From assembly GCF_015244565.1 (NCBI RefSeq), contig NZ_JABCQG010000004.1, forward strand, positions 124,001 to 188,000: a DNA stretch of 64,000 bases, given 5' to 3'. Position numbers and translations under genes: made by a program. Under the pieces are notes generated by a model that was given only the letters and a program-made list of their open reading frames with translations, ran no database searches and had not been told where the DNA came from. Numbering within the stretch: position 1 is the stretch's first letter; every line of letters starts with the position of its first letter. This document shows, one piece after another, positions 1 through 8,137 of the stretch. This DNA comes from Gluconobacter vitians (GTDB taxonomy: Bacteria > Pseudomonadota > Alphaproteobacteria > Acetobacterales > Acetobacteraceae).

Positions 1-1012
1 CCACGGCCAGAAGCGTTGTCAGACGACTGGTCGCATTTCTTTCAGGCGTGATGTCCTGAATCGTGCCAATCAGCCGGATGGGGCGTCCATCCTCGTCACG
101 ATCCAGCACGCCCTGACGCAGGATCCAGCGTTCCTTCAGATCGTCCGCCCGGATAATACGGTATTCCAGCTTCAGCGGTGCAGATCCATCCAGCAGCTGC
201 GCCAGAACCGGAATCTGCGGCCTATCCTCCTCATGCACGCACATGACCCACTCGGCTGCCGTCACGATCTCCCTGACAGGCATCCCGATGATCCGGCAGA
301 CTTCCGGAGAAACGGTAATGTCCCCGCTGCCCAGGTCATATTCGAAAATCCCCACGCCACCGGCCGCGCCCGCAGCCTGCTGGATGGCGTATTTTTCGAC
401 CGCCCGGCGCCGTGCCGCATCGGCCTGCCGTGCCTGTCGCGTGGCGCGTTCGCGGCGGATCTGCTGGGCGGCCAGACGCCGCTCCTGCGCCACCGTCTCC
501 CGACGCATCCCCATAAGGCGCATGGCCTGCCGTGCCAGAGCCCCCAGCCCGTTATGTTCCTGCGGCGAAAGGCCTTCGGGACGTGTCTCAAGGTCCACGA
601 CACACAGCGTGCCAAAAATGTCGTTCTCGGCCGTAAACAGCGGATATCCGGCATAGAACCGCAGACCTGGCACGCCGCAGACAAGACCGTTCTTCCGCGT
701 GTCAGGATCCGCCATCATGTCCGGGATCACAACCGGCGCCCTGAGCGCAATCACTGCGGCACAGCCGGAATTGGCAAGCGCACCTCTTGGCTGGTCAGTT
801 CCGAACCGCGCGGAAAACCAGAGCTGGTCCCCATCCAGAATACTGACGAGCGCAATCGGCGCCCGGCAGAGTGCCGCCGCGGCAACGGCAATATCGTCGA
901 GATCGAGATCCGAAAATGCCTGCAGATCCCCGTATGCAGTCGGATCAGTCGGAACGTCCGATGGAAGCACTGTCTTCAAATTCTTTTTCTGAATGGAATC
1001 CGTGCTCTGCAT
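1..1012 (-). CDS. GAF/PAS-domain signalling protein (3' end cut off by the window)
   Basis: The frame runs from ATG 1012 to the window edge without a stop, giving at least 337 residues; the C-terminus is missing. Residues about 25-165 read as a GAF domain, with the characteristic segments DGDQLWFSARFG and FYAGYPLFT followed by GTLCVVD. A charged Ala/Arg/Gln-rich helix (about 165-205) links it to a PAS domain (about 210-325) with GIFEYDLGSGDITVSPE and the PAC-like ending LIGTIQDITPERNA. Such GAF-PAS proteins usually continue into a histidine kinase or GGDEF module, but that part lies outside the window, so the output cannot be named. It has no signal peptide or membrane segment and is probably cytoplasmic. 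It is divergent from the aquaporin-like gene, with about 250 bases between the two starts. Confidence 0.75.
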   Translation of the reverse strand, partial: MQSTDSIQKKNLKTVLPSDVPTDPTAYGDLQAFSDLDLDDIAVAAAALCRAPIALVSILDGDQLWFSARFGTDQPRGALANSGCAAVIALRAPVVIPDMMADPDTRKNGLVCGVPGLRFYAGYPLFTAENDIFGTLCVVDLETRPEGLSPQEHNGLGALARQAMRLMGMRRETVAQERRLAAQQIRRERATRQARQADAARRRAVEKYAIQQAAGAAGGVGIFEYDLGSGDITVSPEVCRIIGMPVREIVTAAEWVMCVHEEDRPQIPVLAQLLDGSAPLKLEYRIIRADDLKERWILRQGVLDRDEDGRPIRLIGTIQDITPERNATSRLTTLLAV

Positions 1013-1263
1013 GGCACGAACATAGCGTTATTTCATCCTTGCACAATCCAGCGTGAACCGACCAGTGGAATATGTTCCGGAATCATAACATATAACCATT
1101 ATCAATTGGCTCTTATAACGACCAAATCTCGCACATCGTCACGTCATCGTGACCCAAATAGACGCAAAGTGCTCCTACATATCAGAGAGACGCCGCGAAG
1201 AGTTCCGCAATGGATGTCATGTGTTTTCGCGCATCGCATCGCCACGAATACATGGACGAGGTC

Positions 1264-2352
1264 ATGTCAGAACAGAAATCCGTTCCGGAAGAGGAAGAAA
1301 GCACTCGGGAGACACATCACCCCCATCTGCACCTTCCCCACTTCCATCTTCCACACATCAAGATCCCGCAGATCCACTGGCCGCATTTCCATATTCATTT
1401 CCACGACCGTCCCCTTGCCGGTGATCCCCATCCCGAACGCCCGTTCCACTGGAATCTTTACGGATGCGAGGCGCTCGCCACGGCCATCCTGATGATTGCG
1501 GGCCTGACCTGCGTGATCTTCCTGTCTGCACCGGGCACATTCTTCAGCACCCTTCTCGCGCCCTATCCCACCTTGCAGACCGCCCTGTGCGGTCTCTGCT
1601 TTGGTTTGGCGGGCACGGTCGCCGCCATGACGCCCTTCGGAAAAGTCAGCGGGGCCCATCTCAACCCCTCCGTCACCCTTGCCTTCATGCTATCGAAGAA
1701 AATCGTCTGGATCGACGCGCTGGGCTACATTATCGCACAGATCCTGGGTGCCGCACTCGGAACCGGCGCCGTCTATGCTTTCGGCATCATCTTCAAGCCC
1801 TGGCACCTGTTCTCGACAGAAGTGCATTACGGAGCGACCGTTCCCTATACCGATATCTCGATCTGGTATGCGCTCGGCTCCGAAATCCTCGTGACCGGCC
1901 TGCTCATCATGATGCTGTACTGGCTGGCGGCCCATCCCCGCTACAAATGGATCACGCCCTGGATCGGCGGCCTGTTCTTCTTCGTCATGAACCCGATCAC
2001 CGCCTGGATGTCCGGTAATAGCGCCAATTTCGCCCGAAGCTTCGGCCCGGACCTGTTTGCCGGCAACTGGAACGGATTGTGGATCTATCTTTTCGGACCG
2101 TTCATCGGTTCATCGCTCGCCGTCCTGCTGATCCAGTCCGACATTCTGGGCAAAGTGCACCTGCTCGAAGCCCGTCTGGTCAATTTCGGCCATCATGGAC
2201 GCGTCCCGCACCTCGAAGACCCCGATTTCAGACACGCTGCCCCTGAACATTACGATGCCTATCGTGCCCATCTGGAAGCCCTCGCACGCAAACAGGCCCC
2301 TGACGCCACAGGCGATCTCCAGCCCGGCGACATAGAAAACGGGCCGGCCTGA
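1264..2352 (+). CDS. MIP/aquaporin-family channel with His-rich N-terminus
   Basis: This is a membrane channel of the major intrinsic protein family, expected to pass water or small neutral solutes. Six hydrophobic segments follow a long soluble N-terminus. The first half carries SGAHLNPSVT, an NPS version of the first NPA box (Asn about residue 134). The second half carries SANFARSFGP, an NFA version of the second box (Asn about 255), and keeps the selectivity-filter Arg. Residues about 17-47 are packed with His, Pro and aromatic residues in a roughly five-residue rhythm (LPHFH, LPHIK, IPQIH, WPHFH). I chose ATG 1264 because GACGAGG lies just upstream; an in-frame ATG at 1210 would add 18 residues. 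Family membership is clear; the solute is not. At 362 residues it is much longer than the usual 230-280. Confidence 0.8.
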   Translation: MSEQKSVPEEEESTRETHHPHLHLPHFHLPHIKIPQIHWPHFHIHFHDRPLAGDPHPERPFHWNLYGCEALATAILMIAGLTCVIFLSAPGTFFSTLLAPYPTLQTALCGLCFGLAGTVAAMTPFGKVSGAHLNPSVTLAFMLSKKIVWIDALGYIIAQILGAALGTGAVYAFGIIFKPWHLFSTEVHYGATVPYTDISIWYALGSEILVTGLLIMMLYWLAAHPRYKWITPWIGGLFFFVMNPITAWMSGNSANFARSFGPDLFAGNWNGLWIYLFGPFIGSSLAVLLIQSDILGKVHLLEARLVNFGHHGRVPHLEDPDFRHAAPEHYDAYRAHLEALARKQAPDATGDLQPGDIENGPA

Positions 2353-2372
2353 ACAATCAGACCGGCCCGTTT
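2337..2372. terminator. Bidirectional hairpin terminator between convergent genes
   Basis: AAACGGGCCGG at 2337-2347 pairs perfectly with CCGGCCCGTTT at 2362-2372 around a 14-base loop that contains the aquaporin stop codon. It lies between the convergent aquaporin and WD40 genes and has short T/A flanks on both sides, so it can serve both directions. Confidence 0.75.
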
Positions 2373-2395
2373 CTTCGTAACGTCAGTTCCGACAA

Positions 2396-3436
2396 TCAGT
2401 CCGCACTGGACAGATCGATCGCCGCCAGAACGCCGTCTTCCGTCCCGAAAACCAGAGATCCGCCCTGCGGCGTGAAGCCGAGCGACGTGACCTTGCCACG
2501 CTTCGTATCCTGTCCGGAGCACAGCGGCAGGACGCGCTGGTCATTGCTCCCGATTTCCGCGAGCACAACCGTCCCGTCCTCATAGCCCGCCGCGATGATG
2601 TCTTCCTTGGGGTTCGGACAAACCGCACTGACGAACAGCCCCGGCAGGCGTGCCAGCTCGGCCGGAGCCTTGCCCATTGGCCCGCCGCCAAAGAACGGCC
2701 ACAGGATGATCGCATCCGCACCGGCCGTCGCCAGCCAGCGGCCATTGCGCGTAAACGCCAGCGATTTCACCTGTTTCGGATAGCCGCTCATGCGCATGTT
2801 GTGCCCGTCCGACAGGCGCCAGCCATGCAGATCATTTTCCTGCATGGACGTCACCAGCGCCTCGCCGCCCGGATGGATGGCAATCGCGATATGGCTGCCC
2901 TTCCACTCAAACGGCCGCACTGTATCGACCTTGGCCTGCACAAACCACATCGACGCACCATTATAGTGGGACGCCGCAATCCGCTTGCCCTTCGCATCGA
3001 ACACGATGCCGGTCACGGTCGAAGGATGCTCCAGAACCTTGAGCGTCTCGCGCCCTTCCGCCGTGCGGACCTCGATCTGCTTGCCCGTCGAGAACGCCAG
3101 ATGGTCCGGCGTGCTCGCCACACAGTCGATCCAGCGCCGACCTTCATGCAGGGTTTCGCTCCGCCCGTCGGCAAAAGTCTGGACGAGCCTGCCGTCCTCG
3201 CCGCCCGACAGGAACGCATCCGGAGCACAATCCTGGGCCAGACACAGCCCGCCATCATGCGCTGCAACAACCGTCCAGCTTTCCGGATCCCGCAGACGGT
3301 CCCGGGGGATCAGCACAAGCTCCCCGTCCGCCGTCAGCGCCGCAAAGCTGTTGCCATCCCGTGCGGAAACCACATGCACGACCGGGCTCTCGAACCGGCG
3401 CTCTCCGCCCCGGTCCGTCAGAAGATCGCCCATCAT
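2396..3436 (-). CDS. WD40-repeat protein coupled to CobW
   Basis: The 346-residue protein has repeated WD40-like blades, for example SLAFTRNGRWLATAGADAII and TSLGFTPQGGSLVFGTEDG. It probably folds into one beta-propeller that acts as a binding scaffold. No signal peptide or membrane segment is visible, so it is likely cytoplasmic. Its ATG overlaps the TGA of the upstream CobW-type GTPase in a four-base ATGA arrangement (3433-3436), which points to translational coupling and a shared task. That task is unknown; by association it could be metal handling. Confidence 0.75.
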   Translation of the reverse strand: MMGDLLTDRGGERRFESPVVHVVSARDGNSFAALTADGELVLIPRDRLRDPESWTVVAAHDGGLCLAQDCAPDAFLSGGEDGRLVQTFADGRSETLHEGRRWIDCVASTPDHLAFSTGKQIEVRTAEGRETLKVLEHPSTVTGIVFDAKGKRIAASHYNGASMWFVQAKVDTVRPFEWKGSHIAIAIHPGGEALVTSMQENDLHGWRLSDGHNMRMSGYPKQVKSLAFTRNGRWLATAGADAIILWPFFGGGPMGKAPAELARLPGLFVSAVCPNPKEDIIAAGYEDGTVVLAEIGSNDQRVLPLCSGQDTKRGKVTSLGFTPQGGSLVFGTEDGVLAAIDLSSAD

Positions 3437-4431
3437 TCCGCAATGCAGCTTTCAAAGCCGCGACGAAGCTGCGGACGGTTGAGATTGCGCCCAATGAACA
3501 CCAGACGGGATTCCCGGCTCTCGCCCTCACGGAACGGACCGATGAAGTCGCCATCCGCCATCATGTGCACGGCCTGGAACGCAAAGCGGTCCTTCTCGCC
3601 CTTGAAATGCAGGATGCCCTTGGCCCGCAGGATGTCCGCGCCCTGCTCCTGAAGGATCGCCCCGATCCAGGCCTGAAAACGACGCTGGTCGATCAGGTCC
3701 TTGATGCTCAGGGAAATGCTGGTGATGCCTTCCTCATGCGAGTGATGCTCGTTCTCCAGAAAATCCGGCATCGTCTTGAGCGCACGCGTCAGATCGAAGC
3801 CGCCACGGTCCAGAATATCCGTCAGCTTCACGCCGCCATGCTGCGCCTCATGGATCTGCGCCACCGCATTGATCTTGCGCAGACGCGCCACGATCTCCTT
3901 GCGGCGTTCTTCATCCGCAAGATCAACCTTGTTGAGCACGATCACATCCGCAAACGCGATCTGGTTCACCGCCTCGGGGCTTTCATCCAGCGTTTCCATG
4001 ACGTTGAACGCATCCACAACCGTCACGACCGCATCCAGACGGGCCTTCTCACGCAGGTTCTCGTCCACAAAGAACGTCTGCGCGACCGGCGCCGGATCGG
4101 CCAGTCCTGTGGTCTCGACGATGATGCCATCAAAGCGGTTCCGCCGGCGCAGCAGACTGCCCAGAATGCGGATCAGATCCCCGCGCACCGTGCAGCAGAT
4201 GCAGCCGTTGTTCATCTCAAACACTTCCTCGTCGGCATCCACCACGAGGTCGTTGTCGATCCCGAGTTCGCCGAACTCGTTCACGACAACCGCATATTTG
4301 CGGCCATGCTCGGCCGTCAGGATATGATTGAGAAGCGTCGTCTTGCCGGCGCCGAGAAAGCCGGTGAGAACCGTCACGGGAACGGTTCCGGTCCGTGCCG
4401 GGGTCGCAGTAGTGTCAGGGGTGCTGGACAT
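3433..4431 (-). CDS. CobW/COG0523-family GTP-binding metallochaperone
   Basis: This is a G3E-family P-loop GTPase of 332 residues. The Walker A motif GFLGAGKTT is at residues 24-32. The metal-binding CxCC motif appears as NNGCICCTVRGDL near residue 77, followed by ETTGLADP and the guanine-specificity segment VLNKVDL. The C-terminus has the CobW_C domain (about 230-325, ILHFKGEKDRFAFQAVHMM). Family members insert or deliver Zn, Co or other metals to client proteins, with GTP hydrolysis driving transfer; the metal and client are not evident here. ATG 4431 is preferred because GGAGG lies five bases upstream, whereas the frame extends 21 codons further without a good site. It is translationally coupled to the downstream WD40 gene and starts 19 bases after the ligase gene ends, so these may be one transcript. 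Confidence 0.9.
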   Translation of the reverse strand: MSSTPDTTATPARTGTVPVTVLTGFLGAGKTTLLNHILTAEHGRKYAVVVNEFGELGIDNDLVVDADEEVFEMNNGCICCTVRGDLIRILGSLLRRRNRFDGIIVETTGLADPAPVAQTFFVDENLREKARLDAVVTVVDAFNVMETLDESPEAVNQIAFADVIVLNKVDLADEERRKEIVARLRKINAVAQIHEAQHGGVKLTDILDRGGFDLTRALKTMPDFLENEHHSHEEGITSISLSIKDLIDQRRFQAWIGAILQEQGADILRAKGILHFKGEKDRFAFQAVHMMADGDFIGPFREGESRESRLVFIGRNLNRPQLRRGFESCIAE

Positions 4432-4450
4432 AAAGCCTCCGTAATCTGCC

Positions 4451-5743
4451 TTACGATATAGGCCGGTCCCTGCCCGCTTGAAACCCGTCCCCACCCCGGA
4501 ATGTCCGATAGGCCAGCGCCAGCCCCAGAAGCAGGAAACCCCATCCGCTCAGGGGCAGGTTCAGGAAGTCCGACGAGGATGCGATCGGCCATTCCTGAAT
4601 GAACACTGCCGCAAACAGTCCGATTGAAATCGCAGCACCATTCCGCCCCGGCCAGATCGCCTTCAGCCAGGTCGCGATCATCAGCACGAACAGGATAAGC
4701 CCCGGCACCCCCGCATTAACCAGCGCCTGAAGGTAATGGTTGTGCGGATGCTGCACACACAGATCCAGCCACCCCTTCTCCGGCACAGCTTCAGACAATC
4801 CAGAAATCCCATGGAACGTGGCCGGATCCGAACAGAAATGCCGGTAGGCGTCATAACCCTGCCCGATCCACGGATGCGCCTGCGCCATCACAACCGCATG
4901 GGTATAGATTTCTCCATAGGGCGACTGGCCGAAATGCGTGAGCTGCTGCCGTGCCAGCGTTACGAGATGAAAGAAGCTGCCCGGCGAGAACACCCGCGCC
5001 ACCAGCACCAGAACCGGCAGCATCGCCGCAGCCGCCAGTGCCGCCGGACGCATCGGCCGATAGAGCAGCGCGCACACGCCAATCCCCAGCAGGGACAATG
5101 CAAGCGGCATCCGCTGTCCGGCCAGAACCATAATCCCGACCGCCAGAACCGTTGCTGCACAAAGCCCCAGCGTCCGCACTATACGGCTGCGCGCCCCTTC
5201 CGCCGCCGCACACCCGACCATCAGCAGCGGCAAAATCAGCCGCGACAGCGGTGCCGCAGCCCGCGGATGTGCATACGGCCCCGTCAGCGTTCCGTCATGA
5301 AAGCGCGGAATCCCGAATAGATTGCGCCCGAACACTGCCTGAATCAGCATCTGCAACGCGATATAGACCCCGCACGCACAGGTCAGCCACAGCACACGCC
5401 GGCGCCAGACCGCATCCTTCAACACCCAGCAGCCCAAAGCGGCGGCCGCGAGTGGAAAACGGATCGCCAGCAGCGACTGGGTCAGCGCCCCATGCCCCGG
5501 CGCCACCCAAAGCGTGCACAGCACCTGCCAGCCCCACCAGCAGAACGTGGCCACGACCCACGGTTCCCGAAACCAGTCCCATCCGCCCTGGCGCCGCCCG
5601 GTCAGGCCCGAATGCAGCAGAAGCAGCACGGCCAGAAGATCAAGATCGGCCTCACCCGCCACGCGCACATGCGTCAGGGCCAGAGGCAGGACCACGGCAG
5701 CCCAGCGGCCGATCCGGGTCAGGACGGAAGGAGAGAAACGCAT
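4451..5743 (-). CDS. O-antigen ligase/polymerase-family membrane protein
   Basis: The 430-residue integral membrane protein has about ten to twelve hydrophobic segments and the large loop typical of the O-antigen ligase (WaaL/Wzy-like) family near residues 270-340. The signature HPHNHYLQALVNAGVPG lies at the end of that loop, preceded by WIGQGYDAYRHF. Such proteins transfer lipid-linked glycans to lipid A core or polymerise repeat units at the periplasmic face of the inner membrane. Ligase and polymerase cannot be told apart by sequence alone. It fits functionally with the polysaccharide locus at 10-25 kb and the glycosyltransferase at 6.8 kb. It is divergent from the aldo/keto reductase. Confidence 0.8.
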   Translation of the reverse strand: MRFSPSVLTRIGRWAAVVLPLALTHVRVAGEADLDLLAVLLLLHSGLTGRRQGGWDWFREPWVVATFCWWGWQVLCTLWVAPGHGALTQSLLAIRFPLAAAALGCWVLKDAVWRRRVLWLTCACGVYIALQMLIQAVFGRNLFGIPRFHDGTLTGPYAHPRAAAPLSRLILPLLMVGCAAAEGARSRIVRTLGLCAATVLAVGIMVLAGQRMPLALSLLGIGVCALLYRPMRPAALAAAAMLPVLVLVARVFSPGSFFHLVTLARQQLTHFGQSPYGEIYTHAVVMAQAHPWIGQGYDAYRHFCSDPATFHGISGLSEAVPEKGWLDLCVQHPHNHYLQALVNAGVPGLILFVLMIATWLKAIWPGRNGAAISIGLFAAVFIQEWPIASSSDFLNLPLSGWGFLLLGLALAYRTFRGGDGFQAGRDRPIS

Positions 5744-5833
5744 CTGGCGTGGATGAAAGGTTTCACGATTTCATGCAACCACTTCCGGCGCGATACGCTT
5801 TTTCGTTACTGTCCATTTCAAGTGGAGACACTC

Positions 5834-6832
5834 ATGGCTTCCGACACCATCCGCATCCCCGGCATCGACACCCCCCTTTCCCGCGTCGCCCTCGGCACCT
5901 GGGCCATTGGTGGCTGGATGTGGGGCGGTCCCGATGATGACAATGGCGTCCGCACCATCCACGCCGCCATCGACGAAGGCATCAACCTGATCGATACGGC
6001 CCCGGTTTACGGCTTCGGCCATTCCGAGGAAATCGTCGGCCGCGCCTTGGCTGAAAAGCCCAACAAAGCGCACGTCGCCACAAAACTCGGGCTGCACTGG
6101 GTTGGCGAAGACGAAAAGAACATGAAGGTCTTCCGGGATTCCCGCCCGGCCCGCATCCGCAAGGAAGTCGAGGACTCGCTGCGTCGTCTGCGCGTTGAGA
6201 CGATCGATCTCGAACAGATTCACTGGCCCGACGACAAAACCCCGATCGACGAGAGCGCCCGCGAACTCCAGAAGCTTCATCAGGAAGGCAAGATCCGCGC
6301 CCTCGGCGTGAGCAACTTCTCGCCCGAGCAGATGGACATCTTCCGCGAGGTCGCCCCCCTCGCCACGATCCAGCCGCCGCTGAACCTTTTCGAACGCACC
6401 ATCGAAAAGGACATCCTGCCCTATGCCGAAAAGCATAACGCCGTCATTCTCGCCTATGGCTCGCTGTGCCGTGGCCTGCTGACAGGCAAGATGAACCGCG
6501 ACACGACCTTCCCGAAAGACGATCTGCGCTCGAACGATCCGAAGTTCCAGAAACCGAATTTCGAGAAGTATCTCGCCGCCGTCGAGGATTTCGAAAAGCT
6601 GGCCCAGAAGCGCGGCAAGTCCGTCATGGCCTTCGCCGTCCGCTGGGTTCTGGATCAGGGCCCTGTCATCGCCCTGTGGGGTGCCCGCAAGCCGGAGCAG
6701 GTCTCAGGCGTGAAAGACGTCTTCGGCTGGTCCCTGACCGATGAGGAAAAGAAGGCCGTTGACGAAATTCTGGCCCGTCACGTCCCGAACCCCATTGACC
6801 CGACCTTCATGGCCCCTCCCGCCCGGGACTGA
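5834..6832 (+). CDS. Aldo/keto reductase, AKR11B4-like (glycerol dehydrogenase/aldehyde reductase type)
   Basis: This is an NADPH-linked TIM-barrel oxidoreductase of 332 residues. The AKR catalytic tetrad is visible: Asp and Tyr in DTAPVYGFGHSEE, Lys in HVATKLGLHW, and His in LEQIHWPDD. From memory the sequence is almost the same as the Gluconobacter oxydans AKR11B4 enzyme (Gox1615), which acts on glycerol/L-glyceraldehyde and other carbonyls; this was not checked by search. ATG 5834 has a GGAG about seven bases upstream, and the protein then starts MASDTIRIPG as in that family; the longer open frame upstream lies over the divergent ligase gene. It is monocistronic, and its stop is only five bases from the convergent glycosyltransferase. 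Confidence 0.9.
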   Translation: MASDTIRIPGIDTPLSRVALGTWAIGGWMWGGPDDDNGVRTIHAAIDEGINLIDTAPVYGFGHSEEIVGRALAEKPNKAHVATKLGLHWVGEDEKNMKVFRDSRPARIRKEVEDSLRRLRVETIDLEQIHWPDDKTPIDESARELQKLHQEGKIRALGVSNFSPEQMDIFREVAPLATIQPPLNLFERTIEKDILPYAEKHNAVILAYGSLCRGLLTGKMNRDTTFPKDDLRSNDPKFQKPNFEKYLAAVEDFEKLAQKRGKSVMAFAVRWVLDQGPVIALWGARKPEQVSGVKDVFGWSLTDEEKKAVDEILARHVPNPIDPTFMAPPARD

Positions 6833-6837
6833 AGCCA

Positions 6838-7926
6838 TCAGGACTGCGGCGCGCGGTGAGCAAACGCAATTGCCTCCCGCCGCAGTTCCCCAAGTCGCGT
6901 CCGGGCTGCCCCGATATCAAACAGGGCAGCCCGTTCCCGGCCTTTCGCTCCCAGCCGCTCTCTCAGACGATCATCATCCATCAGACGGCTCAGAGCCTGC
7001 TCCAGCGCGCCTGGTTCATCAGGATCCGCCAGGAGTGCCGCATTCCCAACCAGATCCGGCAATGCCCCCCTAGGTGACGCCACGATTGCCGCGCCACATC
7101 CCATGGCTTCCAGTGCCGTCATACCGAACGGTTCCTGCCAGCGGCTCGGCACCACAACAATGGCAGCCTCGGCCATGGCTTTCAGCACTTCATCGTGAGG
7201 CACATATCCCGTCATCATAACCCCTGCCGTCGCAGCAAGCGGCCGCAGCTTTTCCAGATAGGGCGTTTCCGGCGAGTCAGGTCCAAACCGGTCTGCTCCC
7301 ATAATAACAGCCCGCCATTCCGGATGAGCTGCACGAACTGCATCCCAGGCCCTTACAAACCCATCCACACCCTTGTCCGCGACGACCCGCCCCGCAAATA
7401 GGATCGTCTTCTGTCTTTGGGCAAAGGGCCTGTATGGCAAGGCCGACAGACTGATGCAGTTGGACTGCACTTCAGTCCGGATCGAACCACAGCCCTCACG
7501 GAAACGCTGGGTAACCCACTCCGAAACACCACAGACCAGAACATGCCGCGCAAGTTCCTCCCGCTGCCGGACCGAGCGCGCACCGCGCATCGTGCAGGGA
7601 TCATTGTGCAGAACCAGTCTGACAGGCCCGAATCGCGCCAGAAAACGCGCCAGATCAGGCCGGTTGTGAATTTCCGTCAAAGCAGGCTGGCAGGAGCGCA
7701 TCATTGCCACACACGCCAGACGCAGACGCCATCCTGACGGCAAAGGAATGCGAGGCAGAATTAACGGAAAATACCGGCCACCCGGCAAAGGCGTTCCAAT
7801 CCGTCCCAGTCCCGCCACCACATCCGAAACACATGCAATCCGGCTGACAAGCAGCGAAATTGCGCCTGCATGACCAACCTCATAGCGCTCACGGGGCGGC
7901 AGAATGGTCAACACTTCGTAACTCAT
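6838..7926 (-). CDS. Glycosyltransferase family 4 (GT-B)
   Basis: This is a predicted GT-B retaining glycosyltransferase of 362 residues. The C-terminal domain shows the nucleotide-sugar binding pattern VVVPSRWQEPFGMTALEAM with the EX7E glutamates, followed by GCGAAIVASPRGALPDLVG. The linker contains KTILFAGRVVADKGVDGF. The N-terminus (PPRERYEVGHAGAISLLV) matches the GT4 acceptor domain. It transfers a sugar from an NDP donor to a growing glycan at the cytoplasmic face; donor and acceptor are unknown. ATG 7926 is preferred over an in-frame start nine codons upstream because AAGG/GGGA lies before it and MSYEVL is the natural start of the fold. It is divergent from the EAL gene. Confidence 0.85.
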   Translation of the reverse strand: MSYEVLTILPPRERYEVGHAGAISLLVSRIACVSDVVAGLGRIGTPLPGGRYFPLILPRIPLPSGWRLRLACVAMMRSCQPALTEIHNRPDLARFLARFGPVRLVLHNDPCTMRGARSVRQREELARHVLVCGVSEWVTQRFREGCGSIRTEVQSNCISLSALPYRPFAQRQKTILFAGRVVADKGVDGFVRAWDAVRAAHPEWRAVIMGADRFGPDSPETPYLEKLRPLAATAGVMMTGYVPHDEVLKAMAEAAIVVVPSRWQEPFGMTALEAMGCGAAIVASPRGALPDLVGNAALLADPDEPGALEQALSRLMDDDRLRERLGAKGRERAALFDIGAARTRLGELRREAIAFAHRAPQS

Positions 7927-8137
7927 TTTATCCCGACCTTCCCTATGAAACATTTTGTTTCATTTGGAGTGTTTCCTGACTGTCCGACATTTCCAGTTTC
8001 TTAACAGAAACCGGGTCATCCTTCCCGCAGACAGAGGGACAGAAACAATCGTGAATATTCCTGGAAAAAGCAGTCAGAAAGGGGGACGATCCTGTGCGGA
8101 CGACCGCCTTCCGAAGCCTGCGCTCCGGGAAAACGTC

